Below, piece after piece: positions 7,973 through 16,062 of a stretch of 64,000 nt of DNA. Location of the stretch: NCBI GenBank assembly GCA_030018135.1, contig JASEGJ010000003.1, positions 27,083-91,082 of the forward strand, given 5' to 3'. Both the position numbers and the translations under genes were made by a program. This DNA is from Candidatus Hodarchaeaceae archaeon (GTDB lineage Archaea; Hadarchaeota; Hadarchaeia; Hadarchaeales; Hadarchaeaceae). Positions within the stretch are counted from its first letter, which is position 1; each line of letters begins with the position of its first letter. The notes below the pieces were generated by a model that did no database searches, was not told the origin of the DNA, and was given only the letters and a program-made list of their open reading frames with translations.

Positions 7973-8878
7973 GTGCAGCGATTGAAGGAAATTGTGATCG
8001 CTAGTGGAAAGGGTGGAGTCGGTAAGACTACGGTCGCTGCATCGCTTGCAGTTTTTTTGGCCAAAGCCGGGACGAAAATCGTTGCAGCTGATGCAGATGT
8101 TGATGCACCGGATCTCTTGTTGGCGCTGGGTGGCGGAAAGACAATTTCCTCAACCGAGATCGAAGCTTCAGAAAAAGCGGTGGTCGACGGGTCGAAATGC
8201 ACTGGATGTGGTAATTGCGTCAGCGCTTGCCCGTTCGGCGCGATTGTGGTGCAGAATCGTCGACCAACCGTTGTGCGGCTCATGTGTGAGGGTTGCGGCG
8301 TGTGCGAGGTTGTCTGCCCCGTCAACGCAGTTGAGGTGAAAAAGGCGGTGACGGGCACCCTGAAAATCGAGGATACTAAGTACGGATTCCCGTTGGTGAC
8401 TGGGTACCTGAGGCTGGGCGAACACAATTCGGGGCACCTCGTAGCGAGCGTAAAAAAATCCGGGCGGAAGACGGCTGAGGATTTGGGGGCAAGGGCGCTC
8501 GTGGTCGACGCAGCGCCGGGTATAGGTTGCCCAGTGATCGCTTCGATCTCGGGAGCCAGCTATGTTATTGCTGTTACCGAGCCGACGCCTGCCGCCAAGC
8601 GGGACCTAGAACGCTTGGTCAAAATCATAAAACACTTCGGGGTCTCGGCGGGAGTGGTGATAAACAAGGCGAACCTCTCGGACGACTTCAGGGATGCGCT
8701 TGAGGACTGGGTAAAGCATGTGCTAGGTTATCAAATTTTAGGCGAGATCCCCATCGACTACGAAGTTGTTAAAGCTCTGGTGAACATGGTGCCGGTCACT
8801 GAGTTTAATCCAAACGCTGAAGCATCGAAGATCTTGACTGCGATAGCCAAACGCGTGCGAGATGAGGTTTTACTATGA
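7973..8878 (+). CDS. MinD/Mrp-type P-loop ATPase with 2x[4Fe-4S] ferredoxin insert (ORP3/ORP4-like)
   Basis: A 301-residue ATPase with a GTG start. The deviant Walker A GKGGVGKTT is at 12-20. A bacterial-type ferredoxin domain is inserted after the first strand block, with clusters C76-79-82-86 and C105-108-111-115 (CTGCGNC, CEGCGVC). The second half carries VVDAAPGIGCPVIASI (Walker B/switch) and INKANLS. This architecture is found in paired ATPases beside NifX-domain proteins and in the Desulfovibrio ORP operon. It probably moves electrons or Fe-S clusters in an ATP-dependent way, which is inference. It overlaps the paralogous next gene by 4 bp (ATGA). Confidence 0.9.
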   Translation: MQRLKEIVIASGKGGVGKTTVAASLAVFLAKAGTKIVAADADVDAPDLLLALGGGKTISSTEIEASEKAVVDGSKCTGCGNCVSACPFGAIVVQNRRPTVVRLMCEGCGVCEVVCPVNAVEVKKAVTGTLKIEDTKYGFPLVTGYLRLGEHNSGHLVASVKKSGRKTAEDLGARALVVDAAPGIGCPVIASISGASYVIAVTEPTPAAKRDLERLVKIIKHFGVSAGVVINKANLSDDFRDALEDWVKHVLGYQILGEIPIDYEVVKALVNMVPVTEFNPNAEASKILTAIAKRVRDEVLL

Positions 8879-9828
8879 AACCCGGCGGGGAGGTGTCAGC
8901 GAAAGTGCTCAGGAAAAAGAGCGTGAGCGTGCCCATGATAGCAGTCACCGGCGGAAAGGGCGGCACGGGCAAAACCACGGTTGCGGTGAATTTGGCCGTG
9001 GGGTTGAGTTTGAAAGGCTCTAAGGTCATGCTGGTCGATGCCGACGTTGACTGCCCCTGTTGCGCGATGTTGCTCGGAACCGAACTGAATGCTAGCGAGG
9101 AAGTCAGAGTATTTAAGCCAGTGATCGATGCGGCGAAGTGCACTGGATGTGGAAGGTGTGTGGAAGTCTGTCGGGAACATGCATTGGTAGGGCTTGAGGG
9201 GCAAGTCCCATCACTTTTCGAAGAACTTTGCTCCGGGTGTAAAGCGTGTCAGCTCGTTTGCGAAGCCGGCGCCATGAAGAGCGGTCAGAAAGTTCTCGGT
9301 ACCATCTACGTCGCAGATTCAAATGGGATTAAACTGGTGGTGGGCGAACTCAAACCGACCGAGCCGAGGTCGCCGATCGTGGCGCGCGCGACCATGCTCA
9401 AAGCCGCTGAGGAGCTTAAGCTTGACAAACACGATATCGTAATCGTGGACACCGCTCCGGGGATTCATAACGTGGTGGCTCAAGCCCTTTGGGAAGCCGA
9501 CCTAGCGCTGGCTGTGACTGAGCCGACCCCACTCGGAGCTCACGATCTGGGATTCATGTTAGACCTCACCGAGGAACTGGGGTTGCCGACCGAGGTCATC
9601 CTGAACAAGGCCGACATCCCAAGCGGTTTGAAGGATAAGGTGGTGAAGACGAGCCGTGATCGGGGAGTTAAAATCGTTGCGGAGATACCGATGGACGAAG
9701 AGCTGTTGCGCTCCTACGTTTCGGGTGAGCCGCTCGTGAGAAAATCACCCAAGAGCCCAGCTGCAGCTGCAATGTTAACTCTGGTTCCGCACATTCGTGA
9801 AATGTTTGTAAAGGGAGGTGAAACCTGA
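8875..9828 (+). CDS. Second MinD/Mrp-type ATPase with ferredoxin insert
   Basis: A 317-residue paralog of the preceding ATPase. Walker A GKGGTGKTT is at 27-35, and the ferredoxin cysteines are C89-92-95-99 and C119-122-125-129. An extra Cys cluster DVDCPCC (about 57-63) follows the first switch region. VDTAPGIHN and LNKADIP mark the second half of the nucleotide site. The coupled pair (ATGA overlap) probably acts as a heterodimer, as for other paired ferredoxin-MinD proteins. A 9-nt gap after AGGGAGGTG would suit the next gene, whose ATG overlaps this stop by 1 bp. Confidence 0.9.
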   Translation: MKPGGEVSAKVLRKKSVSVPMIAVTGGKGGTGKTTVAVNLAVGLSLKGSKVMLVDADVDCPCCAMLLGTELNASEEVRVFKPVIDAAKCTGCGRCVEVCREHALVGLEGQVPSLFEELCSGCKACQLVCEAGAMKSGQKVLGTIYVADSNGIKLVVGELKPTEPRSPIVARATMLKAAEELKLDKHDIVIVDTAPGIHNVVAQALWEADLALAVTEPTPLGAHDLGFMLDLTEELGLPTEVILNKADIPSGLKDKVVKTSRDRGVKIVAEIPMDEELLRSYVSGEPLVRKSPKSPAAAAMLTLVPHIREMFVKGGET

Positions 9829-10037
9829 TGGCGCAACCACCCACCCCACCACCGCTGCCAACTAAAAAGTTTCAATGTTTTGCCTGCGGGAACATCATAG
9901 AGGTGCCTCAGGGGATACCCAAGCCACCAGCGTGCTCTAGGTGCGGCGCTCCGGCGGTAATGATTCATCGTGTTGACAAGGGGCCGCCGGGTGGAAGACG
10001 CGGCGCTGCGGGCCCACCTTGGGCTCAGCAAGGCTGA
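9828..10037 (+). CDS. Small zinc-ribbon/rubredoxin-like protein
   Basis: A 69-residue protein with a strong GGGAGGTG before its ATG. Two CxxC knuckles (C17-FA-C20 and C36-SR-C39) 16 residues apart form a rubredoxin-like zinc ribbon. They are framed by a Pro-rich N terminus and a Gly/Pro/Arg-rich tail. It is translationally coupled to the ferredoxin-MinD ATPase. Such ribbons often close NifX/MinD operons; they could bind zinc or iron. No more specific function can be given. Confidence 0.75.
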   Translation: MAQPPTPPPLPTKKFQCFACGNIIEVPQGIPKPPACSRCGAPAVMIHRVDKGPPGGRRGAAGPPWAQQG

Positions 10038-10122
10038 TTTAGTTGGGCCGTGGAACCAAAATCACTGAAAGAAGGGATAGATGTTTACGGCAAGGAGAAA
10101 CTACAAAAATTGGTGAATAAGA

Positions 10123-10971
10123 GTGAGGATCTATTTAGATTGCATCCCGTGCTTCGTGAGGCAGGCTTTGGAAGCGAGCAAGATGGCTACGAGGAACAAA
10201 AACAAACAAGAAAAAGTCTTGAAGAAAGTTTTATCTGAGATTGGGAAAACTTCGTTAAAAAACAAGATACCATCTGATATTGCTCATAAAGTTCACCGCA
10301 TAATCAGAAAAATGACAGGGAATAACGATCCTTACAAGAAATTGAAAGACCAGTGCAACAGAAAAGCGCTGAGGATGTACCCGGACCTTAAACAAAAGGT
10401 CGCTGGGTCTAAAGATAGATTGCTGACGGCGACAAAACTCGCCATAGCTGGAAACATTATCGATTTTGGGCCCGGTTCTGAGTTCAATCTGGAGAAAACA
10501 ATAGAGGAAGTTCTAGTTCAGGATTTCGCTATAAATCATTTTAATCGGCTTAGGGAAGCGTTGCAAAAATCTGAAAAGATTGTATATTTAGGAGACAATG
10601 CAGGTGAGATAGTTTTCGATCGGATTCTCTTGGAAGAATTGAAGGATAAAGAGATCACATTTGTGGTCAAAGGAGGGCCCATCATAAATGATGCAACGGT
10701 CGAAGATGCAAAATTCGCTGGCATAGACAAAATTGCTGAGATTAAAACAATAAGCAATGGGGAGCCTGGCACGGGGCCGAAGAGAAATTCAAAGGAATTT
10801 ACAAATTTCTTAAAAAGCGCCGATGTCGTGATTAGCAAAGGGCAGGGAAACTATGAAGCCTTAAGCGAAGTGAACGCGAACATATTCTTCTTGCTCAAGG
10901 TGAAGTGCCCAACGATTGCTGGGGATATCGGAGTTAAAATTGGTGGTATCGTCGTAAAACAATCGTGTTAG
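10123..10971 (+). CDS. DUF89/ARMT1-like metal-dependent phosphatase
   Basis: A 282-residue DUF89 protein with a GTG start. The family's N-terminal motif is LDCIPCFVRQA with C7 and C10. The metal-binding aspartate region reads VYLGDNAGEIVFD, about residues 155-170, followed by FVVKGGPIINDATVEDA. Family members are damage-control phosphatases acting on sugar phosphates or modified metabolites with Mn/Ni/Co. Its base composition is more AT-rich than its neighbours. The 85 bp before it contain no supported gene. Confidence 0.85.
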   Translation: MRIYLDCIPCFVRQALEASKMATRNKNKQEKVLKKVLSEIGKTSLKNKIPSDIAHKVHRIIRKMTGNNDPYKKLKDQCNRKALRMYPDLKQKVAGSKDRLLTATKLAIAGNIIDFGPGSEFNLEKTIEEVLVQDFAINHFNRLREALQKSEKIVYLGDNAGEIVFDRILLEELKDKEITFVVKGGPIINDATVEDAKFAGIDKIAEIKTISNGEPGTGPKRNSKEFTNFLKSADVVISKGQGNYEALSEVNANIFFLLKVKCPTIAGDIGVKIGGIVVKQSC

Positions 10972-10991
10972 TTGGTTGAGGCGATCCCAAG

Positions 10992-11156
10992 ATGTCGGAG
11001 ACCAAGCTCGTGAGCGCCTGCCTTTTTGGGGTCAACTGTAGTACGACGGTCAAAACAACTTTAACGAGAAAGACAAATGCTTGAAGGTCAGGCGGCAGCG
11101 CTCCGGCAGCAATTGGATCAATCAAGAAGAGGCTTGAAGAGCTCAGCAAAATGTAG
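10992..11156 (+). pseudogene. DUF523/TudS-like desulfidase remnant
   Basis: The ATG at 10992 opens with ETKLVSACLFGVNC, the hallmark start of DUF523 (2-thiouracil desulfurase family, normally SACLLGVNCRYDG). The frame then breaks: the expected YDGQNNFNEKDKCLKV is read in another frame from about 11040. A third frame near 11090-11156 encodes SAPAAIGSIKKRLEEL followed by a stop. Only about 55 codons remain of a roughly 150-residue family, so the middle is deleted as well as shifted. The rest of 10972-11278 shows no other gene, apart from the promoter motif at 11255-11262. Confidence 0.75.
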
Positions 11157-11278
11157 GGCCCAATCGTCTTATCAATGAGTCCGACAACAGGGGTGAAAAA
11201 GTGCTACGATAAGTGTGTAGCCTCATCTTGAATCAGCTGGATACACATTTATTTTGTGCAATCGCCAGAAAAAAATGA

Positions 11279-12136
11279 ATGGTGGGGCAAGTAGAAGAAA
11301 GGATGAAAGAAATACAGGAACAGGAAAGGCGCCTCAAAATACGGATGGCCAAAATCAAGTATAAACTGGCGATACTGAGTGGAAAGGGCGGGGTCGGCAA
11401 GAGTACCATCACCGCTAATTTAGCCATTGCTTTTGCACGCAAGGGTCACAAGGTGGGTGTTTTGGATGTTGATATTCACGGCCCGAGTATTCCCAAAATA
11501 CTCGGCATGAGGGGGCAGGAGTTGACTGCAGGGCGGCTTGAAGGTGTGGGCATCTTTCCGGCCAAAGGTCCGCTCGACATCAAAGTCATCTCCATGGATT
11601 TCCTCCTCCCAGATGACGAAACCCCGGTTATTTGGCGCGGTCCGATGAAGATGGGTGCGATCAGGCAATTTTTGGCGGATGTGGCGTGGGGTGACTTGGA
11701 TTTTCTGTTTATTGATGTCCCGCCAGGAACTGGGGACGAGCCGCTCAGCTTGATGCAATTGTTGCCAGACATCACGGGTGTCATCGTAGTAACTGCACCA
11801 TCCGAGGTTTCTCAGATCGTCGTCAAGAGAGCAGTAGGATTTACAAGGGAGCTGCACGTGCCGGTGGTTGGCATCGTAGAGAACATGAGTGGGTTCGTTT
11901 GTCCAAAATGTGGTGCAGAATTCGACATTTTAGGAACTAGTGGTGGGCAAAAAATATCAGAGCAACTTGGCATCCCATTTTTGGGCAAGATTCCAATCGA
12001 TCAAAAGATATGTGAGGATTCAGACAGGGGAACGCCTTTCGTCATCGAGCGTGCTGAAACTCCGGCGGCTAAGGCCTTCATGCGAGTGGTTGATAAAGTG
12101 GAGGGGTATTTAAAACAACTGGGAGTGCGGGCTTGA
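11279..12136 (+). CDS. Mrp/Nbp35-family Fe-S cluster carrier ATPase
   Basis: A 285-residue ApbC/Nbp35/Mrp protein. A charged N-terminal helix of about 27 residues precedes Walker A GKGGVGKST (35-43). VDIHGPSIPKILG and FIDVPPGTGDEPLS are diagnostic for Mrp, and CPKC near residue 210 supplies the bridging [4Fe-4S] ligands at the dimer interface. It assembles and delivers Fe-S clusters in the cytoplasm. The upstream region holds TTGTGCAAT (11254-11262), shared with other promoters in this cluster. The stop overlaps the next TTG start. Confidence 0.9.
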   Translation: MVGQVEERMKEIQEQERRLKIRMAKIKYKLAILSGKGGVGKSTITANLAIAFARKGHKVGVLDVDIHGPSIPKILGMRGQELTAGRLEGVGIFPAKGPLDIKVISMDFLLPDDETPVIWRGPMKMGAIRQFLADVAWGDLDFLFIDVPPGTGDEPLSLMQLLPDITGVIVVTAPSEVSQIVVKRAVGFTRELHVPVVGIVENMSGFVCPKCGAEFDILGTSGGQKISEQLGIPFLGKIPIDQKICEDSDRGTPFVIERAETPAAKAFMRVVDKVEGYLKQLGVRA

Positions 12137-12891
12137 TCGTCGACGAGTTATTGGGTCTGGTCGGGGAGCGGAGAAGCCAGCTAGAAGACCTGACGCTCTC
12201 GAGGGTATGCGTGAGCCTCTGCTATACCGCGGTGATGCTCGATAACGGCTACGTTGGGCTCTGCCACACGCCTACCGAGGACATTGCACACACTCATTGG
12301 GGCCGCAGGCGGGACTTCCACGGCTTCAAGGCCTTGGAAATCACGCGCCTGGCGAATTCGCTTGACATGATTGAGAGGACCGTTGGCATAGCGGCATTGA
12401 ACGCCCTCTCACAGTACCTGATGGACTCTGAAGGTTATGAGCGGCAGTTTGGAATGGACGCCTTTAATGCGATAGATGTAAAGGAGGAAGACAGCGCCGC
12501 GGTGGTTGGGTACATGAGGCCCCTAGTCGGGAAGCTGAGGGCAAAGGCCCGCGAAGTCCACGTTTTCGAACGCAACCCCCAATTGAGGGGGGATGCCCTG
12601 CCTGATACTTTTGTCGACTCGATATTGCCGAAAGCGGATATCGTGGTTATAAGCGGGTCGAGTTTAGTCAATGGAACCCTTGATAGGTTGCTGGAGCTAT
12701 CCAAAAGAACTAGATTCGTGATTTTTGCAGGGCCAACGGCCAGCACTTTACCAGAGCCTCTTTTCAAGCGGGGTGTAAGCGTCGTGGCGGGCGTTCGCGC
12801 GAAAGGTCCTAAGGTGATGGGTGCAGTAGCCGAGGCCAAACCATTCGTGGCATTCAAACAGCTTGTGGAGAAGTATATTTTAAGGAGATGA
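12133..12891 (+). CDS. DUF364 (putative heavy-metal chelation) protein
   Basis: A 252-residue protein coupled to mrp by a TTGA overlap. The N-terminal DUF4213-like part is about 1-100 (VCVSLCYTAVMLDNG). The C-terminal Rossmann-like DUF364 part has the family motif VVISGSSLVNGTLDRLLEL (about 170-190) and IFAGPTASTLPE. Family members are linked to metal handling, often next to Fe-S or molybdopterin genes; the ligand is unknown. Its place after Mrp supports a role in metal or Fe-S homeostasis. Confidence 0.8.
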   Translation: MIVDELLGLVGERRSQLEDLTLSRVCVSLCYTAVMLDNGYVGLCHTPTEDIAHTHWGRRRDFHGFKALEITRLANSLDMIERTVGIAALNALSQYLMDSEGYERQFGMDAFNAIDVKEEDSAAVVGYMRPLVGKLRAKAREVHVFERNPQLRGDALPDTFVDSILPKADIVVISGSSLVNGTLDRLLELSKRTRFVIFAGPTASTLPEPLFKRGVSVVAGVRAKGPKVMGAVAEAKPFVAFKQLVEKYILRR

Positions 12892-12911
12892 AAACAGCCT
12901 AAGGGGTAAGA

Positions 12912-13520
12912 GTGAATCGGCTTAAGCACATCGCTGCAGAGCTCAAAGAGCATGCACCTTTCACCGCTTTTGGAGCGGGCGTAGGGATGGTTGTAATGGC
13001 TGTTGTGTGTCTAACCAAACCCGACCCAGAGGTCTCTCACCACACCTTCCACGTCCTGCATCCCGCCCACATGCTACTGAGCTCGATCGTGACCGCCGCG
13101 ATGTTCAGGCTGCATAGGAGGGGTGTCAGATCCTCGATAGTCGTCGGACTCGTGGGAGCAGCGGGAATATGCGCGATAAGTGACATATTGTTCCCCTACG
13201 TGGGAGGTACTTTGCTCGGGGCTAGGATGACTTTGCACGTGTGCCTCTTAAAGCACCCGTGGCTCGTGCTTATACCAGGAGTCGTTGGCGCGACAATTGG
13301 TGCCCTTACACGCCGCCCTACCAAGTGCCCGCACGCGGCGCACGTGCTAATAAGCACCCTCGCATCGCTCTTCTACCTCATGGCGTTTGGGGTGGTGGAT
13401 TGGCTCCCGGTGTTTCCGCTCGTATTCGTGGTACTGTTCATAGCGGTATGGATCCCATGTTGCACCAGTGATATCGTGTTTCCCCTCTTGTTCGTGAGGG
13501 AAGGGAGGCATCGGAGGTGA
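12912..13520 (+). CDS. Unknown polytopic membrane protein
   Basis: A 202-residue protein with a GTG start preceded by AAGGGGTAAGA. I count about five hydrophobic segments (near 17-35, 45-62, 72-92, 105-125 and 140-185). Between them lie conserved-looking polar residues: HHTFHVLHPAHMLLS near 43-57 and WIPCCTSDIVFPLLF near the end. The His cluster at the start of a helix and the paired Cys could bind a metal. I do not recognise the family. It lies between the DUF364 and thioredoxin genes, within the metal/Fe-S cluster. Confidence 0.65.
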   Translation: MNRLKHIAAELKEHAPFTAFGAGVGMVVMAVVCLTKPDPEVSHHTFHVLHPAHMLLSSIVTAAMFRLHRRGVRSSIVVGLVGAAGICAISDILFPYVGGTLLGARMTLHVCLLKHPWLVLIPGVVGATIGALTRRPTKCPHAAHVLISTLASLFYLMAFGVVDWLPVFPLVFVVLFIAVWIPCCTSDIVFPLLFVREGRHRR

Positions 13521-13524
13521 CCTC

Positions 13525-13920
13525 GTGGACGAATTGGATGAAATACGCAAGAGGGGGATGAAAGAGCTGATGCGGAAATATTTGGGGAAAAAGGAAGCGT
13601 TTGGCAAACCCATTCAGGTCACGGACGAAACATTCGACCGAGTCATCAAGGCCCATCCCGTAGTCGTGGTGGACTTCTGGGGTGAGTGGTGCCCGCCATG
13701 TCGCTTAATCGCGCCAATCATCGAGGAGCTCGCAAGGGATTACGCAGGAAAGGTGATATTCGGGAAGCTGAACGTCGATGAGAACAAAGCTACCGCGGTG
13801 AGGTATGGTATAACGGCGATCCCGACCTTACTGATTTTTAAGAACGGTAAGCTGGTCGACCAAGTGCTCGGCGCTGTGTCGAAGCGGCACTTGGAGGAAA
13901 AAATTAGAAAAACGATTTAA
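13525..13920 (+). CDS. Thioredoxin with CPPC active site
   Basis: A 131-residue thioredoxin with a GTG start; the first 30 residues are a charged extension. The active site is WCPPC with C56 and C59, instead of the usual WCGPC. The cis-proline loop AIPTLLIF and FGKLNVDENKATAVRYGI follow the standard fold. The CPPC variant usually alters redox potential. A ferredoxin:thioredoxin reductase subunit lies at 47968-48249 and might reduce it. It begins 4 bp after the membrane protein gene. Confidence 0.9.
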   Translation: MDELDEIRKRGMKELMRKYLGKKEAFGKPIQVTDETFDRVIKAHPVVVVDFWGEWCPPCRLIAPIIEELARDYAGKVIFGKLNVDENKATAVRYGITAIPTLLIFKNGKLVDQVLGAVSKRHLEEKIRKTI

Positions 13921-13924
13921 AGCT

Positions 13925-14266
13925 CTAACTGAGTCCCTTCATCGCATCCATCGCCACCTTCGTGTAGGCCAGCGCAGGACCACCGCCCATCACTATCGCC
14001 ATGAAGCAAGCCTCGATTATTTCGTCCTTCGTCGCCCCCGCCTCTATCGCCTTCTTCACGTGGGTCGCTATGCACCAGTCGCATCCCCTGACGATCCCCG
14101 CGGCCAGCGCTATCAGCCGCTTCACCTTGGCGGAAAGGGCTCCCTCTTCAAAGGCGTGCCTCAGGAACACGTTGAACTGTCCTCCGACTTTCGGGGATAT
14201 CCTCCCTAGCTCTTCGGCTGTTTCCGCCAGTTCCTTTACCAGCCTAACGGCTTCTCCTCCTTCCAT
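13925..14266 (-). CDS. Carboxymuconolactone decarboxylase/AhpD-like protein
   Basis: A 113-residue AhpD-like protein. The start is the ATG at 14266, supported by GGGGGTGAT just upstream; a longer frame to 14287 lacks this. The signature RGCDWCIATHVKKAIEAGAT has the redox pair C62/C65 and H69. Members act as alkylhydroperoxidases or unknown redox enzymes. It converges with the thioredoxin gene and is separated from it by only 4 bp. Confidence 0.85.
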   Translation of the reverse strand: MEGGEAVRLVKELAETAEELGRISPKVGGQFNVFLRHAFEEGALSAKVKRLIALAAGIVRGCDWCIATHVKKAIEAGATKDEIIEACFMAIVMGGGPALAYTKVAMDAMKGLS

Positions 14267-14358
14267 CTCGATCACCCCCTTTAACACCTATAGGCTACTG
14301 TTAAATCGTCAAATGAGTTCTTATTAACCTTTGAGAACGTCGGCGAAAAGGGGAAAAC

Positions 14359-14937
14359 ATGGTAAATTGTGTATCTTGCGTGGAAAAAGCGTGTTCAAGA
14401 GGGAACCCATGCCCAGTCGGCGAACCTTTGAAAAAATTTGCATTCAAATTCAAGGAATACCGCAAAGCGGGCAACTTGAAGCTCTATCAAAAATCCAGCT
14501 CGCTAGAAGTCGAAGGGTACATGAGATACCCCCGGGTGAAAGAACCCATCCGGCTGGCAGAGGGGATGGGCTGGAATAAACTGGGGATGGCCTTTTGCAT
14601 AGGTCTTTCGGAGGAGGCGAAGAAGCTGCAGGAGGTACTGAAGTGCACGGTTTTGAAGTTCATTCGGTTGTGTGTAAAGTTGGTGGCGTTGAGAAGGAAA
14701 AATTCTCTTCCCGAAAGGAAAAGATCACGCATGCAATCCAATTCTCCAAGCGATGGTCCTCAACGAGGTTGGAACGGATTTGAACGTCATCGTGGGTCTT
14801 TGCATCGGCCACGACACCTGTTCCAGCGGTATTCGAAGGCTCCGACGACGACGCTCATAGTCAAGGATCGAGTACTGGCTCACAATCCGGTCGGGGCCCT
14901 CTACTCGAGATACCACTTCAAAAAGTTGTTGCGGTAG
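14359..14937 (+). pseudogene. DUF1847 metal-binding protein, three frame breaks
   Basis: The N-terminal part (CVSCVEKACSRGNPCP, then EVEGYMRYPRVKEPIRLAE and MGWNKLGMAFCIGLSEEAK) matches DUF1847 well. The frame then shifts three times by one base, near 14641, 14733 and 14825. The successive pieces are [35 protein letters not shown] and [17 protein letters not shown], each a clear continuation of the family. Each break moves the frame in the same direction, so the original frame returns at the end. It is either a decayed gene or one with three base-call errors within 200 bp. Confidence 0.8.
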
Positions 14938-14943
14938 GAGAGG

Positions 14944-15732
14944 TTGAGCGATAATTTCAGAGAGGTAATCTACGGCCCGGTTTTCTCTTGGCGGCTTGGC
15001 AGATCTCTGGGAGTAGACCCGATTTGCGCCGAGGGGAAAATCTGTTCATTCGATTGTGTGTATTGCTCTCTCGGTCGGACCGCGATGAAAACCGTCGACC
15101 GCAGAACCTTTGTCCCGGCGAAAACTGTGGAGCGAGCCCTTGGAGAAGCGCTGAAAAGTGTCAAGGCGGATGTCATAACTTTTTCTGGAACGGGTGAGCC
15201 GACACTCGCCAAAAACTTGGGTGAACTCATAGAGGTCGCTAAAGAATCCTCCGATCTCCCGGTCGCGGTTTTAACGAATTCCTCCCTCCAATTCAGGAAG
15301 GATGCGAGAAAAGAACTCGCAAAGGCGGACATCGTGAAAGGCAAACTGGATGCTCAAAACGATGAACTTCTCAAACGGATAAATCGTCCGCACGAGAAAA
15401 TTTCGTTCTCTGAAATCATAGCGGGTTTGAAAAAATTCCGAAAGGAGTTCACCGGAAGGTTCGCGATAGAGGTGATGTTCGTCCCGGAAAACAAGGATTT
15501 TTCGGGCGAGATCGCGGAAATTGTGGAAACAATAGAGCCGGATGAGGTCCAGATTAACACCCCTCTCAGACCGAGTCCCGCAACACCGCTTACCCGAGAG
15601 GAGTTGGAGAAAGTCGAGAAAAGCTTTCGGGGTTTGAATTGCAGGTCCGTTTACAAAGCTAGAATCCCGGCAAGACGCTACCTAAAAGTCTTGGGAGCGG
15701 AAAAAATAAGACGGCTCAAACGAGTCGATTGA
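14944..15732 (+). CDS. Radical SAM protein (COG0731-like)
   Basis: A 262-residue radical SAM enzyme starting at TTG after GGAGAGG. The cluster motif is C34-SFD-C38-VY-C41 in KICSFDCVYCSLG. TFSGTGEPTLA follows as the SAM-binding GGE-like motif, and QINTPLRPSPATPL lies near 200. The family is COG0731/TIGR04100-like, related to the wyosine (TYW1) enzymes but lacking a flavodoxin part; its reaction is not known. It follows the broken DUF1847 gene by 6 bp. Confidence 0.8.
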   Translation: MSDNFREVIYGPVFSWRLGRSLGVDPICAEGKICSFDCVYCSLGRTAMKTVDRRTFVPAKTVERALGEALKSVKADVITFSGTGEPTLAKNLGELIEVAKESSDLPVAVLTNSSLQFRKDARKELAKADIVKGKLDAQNDELLKRINRPHEKISFSEIIAGLKKFRKEFTGRFAIEVMFVPENKDFSGEIAEIVETIEPDEVQINTPLRPSPATPLTREELEKVEKSFRGLNCRSVYKARIPARRYLKVLGAEKIRRLKRVD

Positions 15733-16062
15733 TTACTTGGGTTCGTTGGTGCCAAGAATAAAATCCGAGCCCCGCCTTTCTCTCCTCTTCCCGTCTCCCA
15801 CTAGCAAAGAGTCGAACACCACTGATCGACAATTTTCTCCAAGCCTTCCCTTTCGTCGATATCAATGCCGCCACACGAGCCGCCTGGGCTTTACTCTGCA
15901 CGAGGATCACGCCTGCCCTTTCGAGTTTTCTTCGTTGCACCGATAGGTTTTGCGGATCGCGGGGTGTGTCAAATCGAGGCGACAATGCTCAAGTGCCCCT
16001 TCTCTGCCCCCACGGCATGCTTTGCTTCACCGATCGCTTTTGCGAGTTCATCCGCTGGGTTT
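15733..16062. other. Non-coding or decayed stretch, no confident gene
   Basis: No frame here has a supported start and good homology. On the minus strand, 15780-15985 reads LSVQRRKLERAGVILVQSK and QAARVAALIS, which looks like part of a larger protein. It is interrupted by stops on both sides in other frames, so it may be a gene fragment. Plus-strand open frames are low in complexity and have no ribosome site. Confidence 0.4.

Noticed and set aside
10050-10238. A 62-codon frame starting at GTG before the DUF89 gene
   Set aside because: It overlaps the clear DUF89 start by over 100 bp in another frame and ends in a low-complexity tail; the first 25 codons look protein-like but are not enough.
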